In this document: positions 58,245 to 64,000 of the stretch, one piece after another
How the letters are laid out: each line of letters opens with the position of its first letter
Numbering within the stretch: position 1 is the first letter of the stretch
The notes under the pieces: generated by a model
What the model was told of the DNA's origin: nothing
Seen by the model: the letters and a program-made list of their open reading frames with translations, nothing else
Databases searched by the model: none
DNA from: Erysipelotrichaceae bacterium
GTDB lineage: Bacteria; Bacillota_I; Bacilli_A; Erysipelotrichales; Erysipelotrichaceae
Assembly: GCA_017431225.1 (NCBI GenBank)
Contig: JAFRLM010000014.1
Location: 53,172 to 117,171, forward strand
Direction: 5' to 3'
DNA: 64,000 nt
Translations under genes and position numbers: made by a program

Positions 58245-59324
58245 CTACTGGTTCTTAACTTTGACCCAGTACTCAGAGATCAGTGTACGGGTCGCGTCGT
58301 CCAGAGCGTAGTAGATCTCGTCGTTCGGATTGCCTGTACGCGGCAGGTAAGCGTTGTTGCCTTCGAATTCGCCGCCGGCAGCCATCATATCTTCGATGAC
58401 CTGAGCGTTGTTGGAAGAATAGCCAACGGTGGAGCTGTTGTCGTAAGCGACATCATATTCCAGCATGAAGTTGATGAATTCGTTAGCGAGTTCCGGGCAC
58501 TTGGCGTTCTTCGGGATGACCATTGCGTCGTTCCAGATGTTGGTGCCGGATTCCGGTACGAAGTAAGCCATATCCTCGTTTTCGGAAAGGATGTAGGCAG
58601 CATCGCCGGAGTACATGACGCCCATTGCCTTTTCACCGTATGTCAGACCGTCGATCGCTTCATCGGTAGCGTAAGCCGGATCCATGGTCTGGGAGATGTT
58701 GGAGAGCCACTGGTAAGCTTCTTCAAGCTGAGCCGGATCAGTTGTGTTAGCGGAGTAGCCAAGAGCCTTTAAAGCGACCATGAAGGAGTCTCTTTCGGAA
58801 TCGTACATGTAGATCTGGCCGGCATACTTGGTGTTGTGCAGGACATCCCAGCCTTCGCTTTCAACATCTTTGGGATCAACGACTGTTGTGTCGTAAACGA
58901 TACCGATATTACCCCAGAAGTAAGGAACGGAATAGGTGTTGTCCATATCGTATTCCTTGTTCAGGACACCTGGATAAAGGTTATCGAAGTTCGTGATGAT
59001 GGACTTGTCGATCGGCTGCAGCAGGTCTTCCGCGATCAGACGTTCGATCATGTAGTCAGACGGGATCAGGATATCGTAGGAACCACCGCCCATCAGCTTT
59101 GTGTACATCATTTCGTTGGAATCGAATAAGGCGTAGTTGACGCGAACACCGAACTTGTCTTCAAAATCAGCGATCGTGTTTTCACCGATGTATTCGCCCC
59201 AGTTGAAGACGTTCAGGACAGAGCAGGCAGTATCGCTGTTCTGGCTGCCGTCTGCCGGTTTGTCGGAAGAACCGCAGGCTGTCAGAAGAAGAACAGTAAG
59301 TAAGACACTAAGCAATTTTTTCAT
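58245..59324 (-). CDS. potD: spermidine/putrescine ABC transporter substrate-binding lipoprotein
   Basis: 359 residues from the ATG at 59324, which overlaps the end of potC by 17 bp; the frame is open further upstream inside potC. Signal peptide with lipobox LLLTACGSS. The PotD/PotF fold is shown by LNVFNWGEYIGENTIADFEDKFG, YDILIPSDYMIERL, VPYFWGNIGIVYD and YTRTLISEYW-like end (ATRTLISEYWVKVK). Captures polyamines outside the membrane for PotBC. Confidence 0.93.
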   Translation of the reverse strand: MKKLLSVLLTVLLLTACGSSDKPADGSQNSDTACSVLNVFNWGEYIGENTIADFEDKFGVRVNYALFDSNEMMYTKLMGGGSYDILIPSDYMIERLIAEDLLQPIDKSIITNFDNLYPGVLNKEYDMDNTYSVPYFWGNIGIVYDTTVVDPKDVESEGWDVLHNTKYAGQIYMYDSERDSFMVALKALGYSANTTDPAQLEEAYQWLSNISQTMDPAYATDEAIDGLTYGEKAMGVMYSGDAAYILSENEDMAYFVPESGTNIWNDAMVIPKNAKCPELANEFINFMLEYDVAYDNSSTVGYSSNNAQVIEDMMAAGGEFEGNNAYLPRTGNPNDEIYYALDDATRTLISEYWVKVKNQ

Positions 59325-60108
59325 TTTTCTTTTTCCTTTCCTTGAGCATTGGAACGACATTCATGATGATCAGAATGATCGTGATCGCCAGAACGATGAT
59401 CGTGGAGAGCGCGTTGACACTCGGATTAATACGTTTGACCGAAGAATAAACGTATGTGGAGATGTTGTTGACACCGGGGCCGGTGACGAAGTAGGAGATG
59501 ACGAAGTCATCGAAACTCATCGTGAAGGCGACAAGCGCACCGGAGAAGATCGCTTCCTTGATCTGGGGAATGATGACCTTGGTCAGTGCCTGGAAAGGCG
59601 TGCAGCCTAAGTCCAGAGCCGCTTCCGCGATATTGTCATCGAGCTGTTTCAGTTTTGGGGTAACTGACAGCATGACATAGGGAATACAGAAGATAATGTG
59701 TGCCAGCAGCAGTGTGCCGAAGCCCGCTTCCACATGCAGGGAAGTGTAGAACAGCATCAGGCCGATGGCGGTAACGATATCCGGGTTCATCATGGAGAGG
59801 TTGTTGATCTGAGTAACGCTTTCCTTGATGAGCTTGCGGGATTTGGAGAGACCGATCGCCGCGACAGTACCGATCACGGTGGAGACCAGGGTCGCGATCA
59901 CGGCGATGATCGTGGAATAGTAGATCGATTCCATCATCGTCCGGTTTTCGAACATCTTCTGGTACCACTGCAGCGAGAATCCGGTGAAGTTGTTCAGGGA
60001 TCTCGAAGAGTTGAAAGAGAAGAAGATGACATAGACGATCGGAAGATAGAAGAAGGCGATGGCCAGGGCAAAGGCGATCTTTGTCCAGAGACTCTTTTTC
60101 TCGGTCAT
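59308..60108 (-). CDS. potC: spermidine/putrescine ABC transporter permease PotC
   Basis: 266 residues, six membrane helices. The EAA loop EAALDLGCTPFQALTKVIIPQIKEAI contacts PotA, and FSFNSSRSLNNFTGFSLQWYQKMF is the PotC N-terminal periplasmic segment. ATG overlaps the potB stop. Confidence 0.93.
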   Translation of the reverse strand: MTEKKSLWTKIAFALAIAFFYLPIVYVIFFSFNSSRSLNNFTGFSLQWYQKMFENRTMMESIYYSTIIAVIATLVSTVIGTVAAIGLSKSRKLIKESVTQINNLSMMNPDIVTAIGLMLFYTSLHVEAGFGTLLLAHIIFCIPYVMLSVTPKLKQLDDNIAEAALDLGCTPFQALTKVIIPQIKEAIFSGALVAFTMSFDDFVISYFVTGPGVNNISTYVYSSVKRINPSVNALSTIIVLAITIILIIMNVVPMLKERKKKNEKIA

Positions 60109-60887
60109 GCGCGTTCCTCCTCAGTGTAATCGAACTTGCGGGTGAAGTACATGGAGATCAGGATGATGATCGTCATGATCAGCGAGATCGCTGCGCCGAA
60201 GTTCCAGTCACCGGTGGTGACGAAGTAGTTTTCGATCAGGTTACCGATCAGGACGAAGCTTCCGCCGCCGAGCAGTTTCGGGATGAAGAAGCTGGAGACC
60301 GCCGGTAAGAAGACAAGGGTGATGCCGGAGAGCACGCCCGGGATCGATAAGGGCAGGATGACCTTGGTGAAGACCTGACGGTTGTTGCAGCCTAAGTCCG
60401 CTGCCGCAACGCTCAGGTTCGGGTCCATCTTCGAGAGGGAAGTGTAAACTTCCAGGATCATGAACGGCAGGAAGTTGTAGACCATGCCGATATAGACTTT
60501 CATTTCCGGGGAAAGACCCGTTTCCAGCAAAATACCTCTCCAGGCATAGGTACGCACCAGCATGTTGATCCACATCGGGATCGTGACGAGCAGGACACAG
60601 AGAGCCTGATTGTTCGGAGAGAAGCGGGAGATCGCGTAAGCGACCGGATAGCCCAGAAGGATACAGATGATCGTTGTGACCAGCGCGATCTTCAGTGAAC
60701 GCAAGAGGACCGAGATGAAGATCTTATCCGAGAAGAAACGGGCGAAGTTGGCCAGTGTAAAACGGAAGGTCAGTACCGAATTGCCTCTGGTCGTGAACGC
60801 GTAGATCAGGACCAGCAGCATCGGTACGACAACGAAGATCACCGCCCAGATCGCATACGGATACGCTAAACGGCGGAAACCTTTCAT
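60105..60887 (-). CDS. potB: spermidine/putrescine ABC transporter permease PotB
   Basis: 260 residues, six membrane helices. [20 protein letters not shown] at the N-terminus, [10 protein letters not shown], and the EAA loop [26 protein letters not shown]. Overlaps potA and potC by 4 bp each. Confidence 0.93.
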   Translation of the reverse strand: MKGFRRLAYPYAIWAVIFVVVPMLLVLIYAFTTRGNSVLTFRFTLANFARFFSDKIFISVLLRSLKIALVTTIICILLGYPVAYAISRFSPNNQALCVLLVTIPMWINMLVRTYAWRGILLETGLSPEMKVYIGMVYNFLPFMILEVYTSLSKMDPNLSVAAADLGCNNRQVFTKVILPLSIPGVLSGITLVFLPAVSSFFIPKLLGGGSFVLIGNLIENYFVTTGDWNFGAAISLIMTIIILISMYFTRKFDYTEEERA

Positions 60888-62458
60888 GATAAGACCTCCT
60901 TATGCATGACATGGATATCGTCCGGTCCGAAGTCGATGGAAACGGCTGTATCCTCTTCCTGCTTTTCAGTCGTATGGACTTTCCAGGTACGGCCTTCGGT
61001 CAGGAAGGTGACCGGGTAATCGCCGGCTGTGATCTCATTGGGTTCGAAATCGAAACGGACATCGTCGATCGCAACTTCTTCCTGTGTATCCAGTTCCCAG
61101 GCATAGGCATCTGCCCAGGTCTTAAGGTCGACGGAGATTGCCATGGATTCACGGATCTCGTCCACAGTCTTATAGACATCGAAGGCCTGGATACCGATCT
61201 GGTATTTGGCATCTTCACTGACGATCGGCTTGACGACTTTGACGTTGACGGTGATCGAAGTTCCCTTGGCTGTGCGGAAGGTGACCGGGTAGCTGCCGGA
61301 TTCCTCTTTCAGACCGTTTTCGACAGTCGTGATGGAGATATCCTGTTCGCTGTCCGGGACCCAGGCCTGCGCGTTGGCGCGGGCGATCAGGTCTTCGTTC
61401 GTCAGGTTCTTGACGTCTTCGATATCGACGGTGAAGTCCGTCGCGTTTATCATTTCGTTTGCTTCCTTATTGAAGGTATCGCGGCCTTCAACGACATGCA
61501 GAGTTACTGTCTTGGAGGCACCGCGGCGGGTCTCGACGATCGTTTCGTAATGAACGCCCTTGAAGAGGACGGAAAGCACCTGGCCGTTGAGTTTGCCTTT
61601 GTTCGGCGGCAGGATGCGGATATCTTCCGGACGGATGATGACATCGACCAGTTCATTCGGTTTGAAGCCGAAGTCGACGCATTCATATTCACGGTCATCG
61701 AATTTTACGAGGTAGTCTTTCTTCATCATGCCGTCTACGATATTGGAGTTGCCGATGAAGTTCGCGACATAGCGGTTGTTCGGGGTATTGTAGATCTCAA
61801 GCGGAGTGCCGATCTGCTGGATCACGCCGTCACGCATGACGACGATCTTATCGGACATCGTTAATGCTTCTTCCTGGTCGTGGGTGACGAAGATGAAGGT
61901 GATGCCGACTTCCTGCTGGATACGCTTTAATTCCTGCTGCATCTCAACGCGCAGCTTGCGGTCAAGAGCGGAGAGCGGTTCGTCAAGTAGAAGGACATCC
62001 GGTTCGTTGACCAGGGCACGGGCGATCGCGACACGCTGCTGCTGGCCGCCGGACATCATGGAGATATCACGGTGTTCGAAGCCTTCAAGACCGACCAGAG
62101 AGATCATACGCTCGACTTTCGGTTTGATCAGGTCTTCCGACATCTTCTTGATGCGCAGACCGAAGGCGACGTTGTCAAAGACATCCAGATGCGGGAACAG
62201 AGCGTAGCGCTGGAAAACAGTATTGATCGGGCGCTGATAGGCCGGAACATTGCTGATCTCCTTGCCGTCGAGAATGACTTCGCCAGAATCCTGATTCAGG
62301 AATCCGCCCAGGATTCTTAACAGGGTCGTCTTGCCGCAGCCGGACGGACCGAGCAGTGTGACAAATTCATTCTCATAGATATCCAGATTGATCCCCTTAA
62401 GAACGACCTGGCTGCCAAACGCTTTTACGATATTGCGGAATTCAATTAGCTTCTTCAT
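60884..62458 (-). CDS. potA: spermidine/putrescine ABC transporter ATPase PotA with a two-repeat Ig-like insertion
   Basis: 524 residues; PotA is normally 350-380. The ATPase core is complete: Walker [10 protein letters not shown] (38-46), signature MMSGGQQQR (134-142), Walker [13 protein letters not shown] (155-166), H loop VTHDQEEA. The TOBE region starts at about 240 ([17 protein letters not shown]). At about residue 336 the expected TOBE sequence is interrupted by two repeats (about 336-408 and 422-494) with A-AxAW and [19 protein letters not shown] / [18 protein letters not shown], a pattern of Ig-like repeats of surface proteins. The normal PotA end ([16 protein letters not shown]) resumes at about 506. 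Start has GAGGGG 6 nt upstream. Confidence 0.93.
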   Translation of the reverse strand: MKKLIEFRNIVKAFGSQVVLKGINLDIYENEFVTLLGPSGCGKTTLLRILGGFLNQDSGEVILDGKEISNVPAYQRPINTVFQRYALFPHLDVFDNVAFGLRIKKMSEDLIKPKVERMISLVGLEGFEHRDISMMSGGQQQRVAIARALVNEPDVLLLDEPLSALDRKLRVEMQQELKRIQQEVGITFIFVTHDQEEALTMSDKIVVMRDGVIQQIGTPLEIYNTPNNRYVANFIGNSNIVDGMMKKDYLVKFDDREYECVDFGFKPNELVDVIIRPEDIRILPPNKGKLNGQVLSVLFKGVHYETIVETRRGASKTVTLHVVEGRDTFNKEANEMINATDFTVDIEDVKNLTNEDLIARANAQAWVPDSEQDISITTVENGLKEESGSYPVTFRTAKGTSITVNVKVVKPIVSEDAKYQIGIQAFDVYKTVDEIRESMAISVDLKTWADAYAWELDTQEEVAIDDVRFDFEPNEITAGDYPVTFLTEGRTWKVHTTEKQEEDTAVSIDFGPDDIHVMHKEVLS

Positions 62459-62480
62459 ATTTTCCCCTCTCTGAACTCGC

Positions 62481-63023
62481 TTAGAATATGGACGGTGTCG
62501 CGACCCAGAGGATGACCCCCGGTTCCTTGCCGATGTTGCTCAGTTTGTGTGTGTAATCCCCTTCAAGATAGAAGGAGTCGCCTTTGCGAAGATGATAGAC
62601 CTCATTCGTTCCCGTCTTGATCAGATCGACTCGTCCTTTCAGGACATAGCCGAATTCAGCACCCTCATAGGGCTCGATCTCCTGGGATTCGGTTCCCGGC
62701 TGCAGTTCCATCAGGATCGGCTCCAGGATATTCTTCTGTGAGTCCGGAACGAGCCAGGTGATCTTGCGGCCGTCTTTTTCATCTACCGAATAATCATCCT
62801 TGCTGAAGCTGATGCGCGTTTCTCTGTCTTCCTCTTTGAAGAAATCCTCCAGCGGAACGCCCAAGACCCCCGTGATATTCTCCAGAGTGGAGATGCTCGG
62901 AGAAGTCAGATTCCGTTCCAGCTGGGACAGGAATCCTTTTGTCAGTTCTGTCCTTGAGGCAAGTTCCTCCAGGGTCAGAGAGTTTTTCGTGCGAAGTTGT
63001 CTCAGTCTTTTTCCGATGTCCAT
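62481..63023 (-). CDS. XRE-family regulator with C-terminal cupin domain
   Basis: 180 residues. HTH_3 domain (about 5-60: [44 protein letters not shown]) and a cupin (about 105-178: [40 protein letters not shown]). The same architecture as PuuR-type polyamine regulators. First gene of the pot operon, 22 bp before potA, so it probably regulates polyamine uptake through the dyads upstream. GAAGGGAG site. Confidence 0.92.
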   Translation of the reverse strand: MDIGKRLRQLRTKNSLTLEELASRTELTKGFLSQLERNLTSPSISTLENITGVLGVPLEDFFKEEDRETRISFSKDDYSVDEKDGRKITWLVPDSQKNILEPILMELQPGTESQEIEPYEGAEFGYVLKGRVDLIKTGTNEVYHLRKGDSFYLEGDYTHKLSNIGKEPGVILWVATPSIF

Positions 63024-63037
63024 CGCAACTCCCTTCT

Positions 63038-63156
63038 AGTTTATTTTTACTAAACTTTTTGTCATGTTTTATATGACCATTAATATAATACTGTAAAATC
63101 GAAGCATTGCAACAAAAATTTCATAAAAATAAAGAATTTGTTTACTTACAGTAAAC
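63038..63156 (-). promoter_or_regulatory. promoter and candidate XRE operators of the pot operon
   Basis: TTGCAA (63112-63107), 16-nt spacer, TATTAT (63090-63085). A perfect dyad GTTTACT-TAC-AGTAAAC (63140-63156) lies upstream of the -35, and a second, AGTTTA-7 nt-TAAACT (63038-63056), lies between the start site and the gene. Both share the TTTA/TAAA half-site core, and they bracket the promoter. Confidence 0.6.
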
Positions 63157-63241
63157 AGCAATTGTATGAATATGTTTTTGCAAACCGCTTGACACACCAT
63201 TCTGAAGAAAGTATTCTGCGCATTTCGATCTGCGGATTGTA

Positions 63242-63247
63242 TATACT
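63242..63247 (+). promoter_or_regulatory. -10 element abutting the Pr6Pr gene start
   Basis: TATACT ends 6 nt before the ATG at 63254 (AAAAAC between), with no ribosome binding site. Leaderless candidate. Confidence 0.5.
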
Positions 63248-63253
63248 AAAAAC

Positions 63254-63838
63254 ATGAAGCATATGGTAAAAATCATTCTGAATCTCTTTCTGGCCGTCAT
63301 CATCCTCTGGTCATGGCTGAATATGGTATTCAACGGAGGCGGCTCCTTTTCCGCAAGAGGGATCTGGAGCTTACGCTATTTCACTGTTCTCTCCAATCTA
63401 CTGGCCGCGTTCGCCGCGATCTGCTGGCTGCTGTTCCGTAATTCGCATTTCAGCGCAGTCCTGAAATTCTCCGCCTGCCTCGCGCTGATGATTACTTTTC
63501 TCGTAACCGCCTTGTTCCTGGGACCGATGTTCGGTTATTCGATCTTATATGTCGGACCGAATTTCTGGTTTCATCTCGCCGTTCCGCTGTTGTGTCTTTT
63601 TGAGGAGATCTTCCTCGGAGAACAGAAGCTCAGCAGAAGTGAGCTGATCCTTGCGGTCCTTCCGCTATTTATCTACGGCTGCGGCTATCTCGGAAACATC
63701 ATCCTGAACGGACGGCAGGGAAATGACTGGTACGGATTCGTTACCTGGGGACTGCCGATAGGGATGGTCATCTTTGTCTTCCTGCTTCTTCTGAATTACG
63801 GGATGGGATTATTACTGAACACCATATCGAAGAGATAG
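63254..63838 (+). CDS. Pr6Pr family membrane protein
   Basis: 194 residues, six membrane helices. RGIWSLRYFTVLSNLLAAFAAICWLLF (about 35-61) and FWFHLAVPLLCLFEEIFLG match Pr6Pr (FAR-17a/AIG1-like) integral membrane proteins of unknown function. YFTVLSN and the His in FHLAVPLL are conserved in this group. Divergent from the pot operon. Confidence 0.82.
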   Translation: MKHMVKIILNLFLAVIILWSWLNMVFNGGGSFSARGIWSLRYFTVLSNLLAAFAAICWLLFRNSHFSAVLKFSACLALMITFLVTALFLGPMFGYSILYVGPNFWFHLAVPLLCLFEEIFLGEQKLSRSELILAVLPLFIYGCGYLGNIILNGRQGNDWYGFVTWGLPIGMVIFVFLLLLNYGMGLLLNTISKR

Positions 63839-63883
63839 CTGTTTCATCTTTATAACAAGACATAAAATTCGATAACTTAAATC

Positions 63884-63922
63884 AAGAGGAAATCAACAGT
63901 TTTTGATGATTTTCTCTTTTTT
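63884..63922 (+). terminator. intrinsic terminator after the Pr6Pr gene
   Basis: AAGAGGAAATCA-11 nt-TGATTTTCTCTT with one G-T pair, followed by TTTT. Confidence 0.75.
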
Positions 63923-64000
63923 AAGATCTGTAATATTTTATGCATGACGAAAACAGGAGAAGAGTTCTCCCAAATAAAAGAAAGATGAATTATAATTCAA

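Noticed and set aside
1..64000. CRISPR arrays, tRNA or rRNA genes, prophage genes
   Set aside because: No regularly spaced direct repeats, cloverleaf genes, rRNA sequence or phage structural genes were seen on reading both strands.

Overview
The window reads as chromosome of a low-to-medium GC Bacillota (Firmicutes), most plausibly an anaerobic gut-type member such as an Erysipelotrichia or Clostridia relative. Reasons: an oxygen-sensitive NADP-reducing [FeFe] hydrogenase operon, AddAB rather than RecBCD, a YerC-headed histidine operon with short-form HisG plus HisZ and a PHP-type histidinol phosphatase, an Agr/LytTR two-component system, strong AGGAGG-type ribosome binding sites on most genes, and intrinsic hairpin-plus-U-run terminators. 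No rRNA, tRNA, CRISPR array, prophage or complete insertion sequence was seen.

Layout. 1-1.8 kb: DUF4298 gene, zinc-ribbon membrane protein and a truncated TauE/SafE permease. 1.9-9.9 kb (minus): ten-gene operon hndA - DRTGG - RsbW-like ATPase - H-cluster-like Fe-S protein - DRTGG - PHP - ATPase - hndB - hndC - hndD, ending in a strong terminator. 10-11.9 kb: flavin reductase and a membrane-anchored DHH pyrophosphatase-like protein. 12-20.3 kb (plus): complete histidine operon yerC-hisZG(fused)-D-C-B-H-A-F-IE-hisJ. 20.1-26.6 kb: AT-rich accessory region with lipoproteins, tandem paralogues, decayed genes and an AgrC/AgrA-like pair. 26.8-29.3 kb: two large proteins of unknown function. 29.5-35.3 kb (minus): codB plus an unusual phosphoribosyltransferase behind a leader with a terminator, then an M42 peptidase - AGE isomerase - fructokinase operon. 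35.4-41.6 kb: DUF3990 protein, addB, addA. 41.6-48.9 kb: Nudix, CCA-adding enzyme, second Nudix, MATE exporter, msrA, DUF1848, YoaK-type membrane protein and cysE. 49-51 kb: MerR-controlled hydrolase/flavoprotein operon. 51.3-55.4 kb: MarR-controlled heterodimeric ABC exporter. 55.6-57.8 kb: AT-rich glycosyltransferase pair. 58.2-63 kb: XRE-cupin regulator and potABCD. 63.2-63.8 kb: Pr6Pr membrane protein.

How they work together. The hnd operon couples NAD(P)H/ferredoxin redox balance to H2 and carries an uncharacterised set of two kinase-type ATPases, two DRTGG proteins, a PHP protein and a second H-cluster-like protein that looks regulatory. The his operon encodes all steps from PRPP+ATP to histidine. 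The pot operon imports polyamines under an adjacent XRE-cupin regulator.

The points most worth a second look are: (i) PotA carrying two inserted Ig-like repeats of a kind usually found in surface proteins; (ii) a leader with a terminator upstream of the phosphoribosyltransferase-codB pair that matches no riboswitch class I can name; (iii) at least five genes whose -10 element ends 6-7 nt before the start codon with no ribosome binding site, suggesting leaderless mRNAs; (iv) the hnd-embedded regulatory cassette; (v) a duplicated and decaying his-operon boundary; and (vi) the two-gene unknown operon at 26.8-29.3 kb. All functional assignments come from reading the sequence and recognising families; no database search was run.
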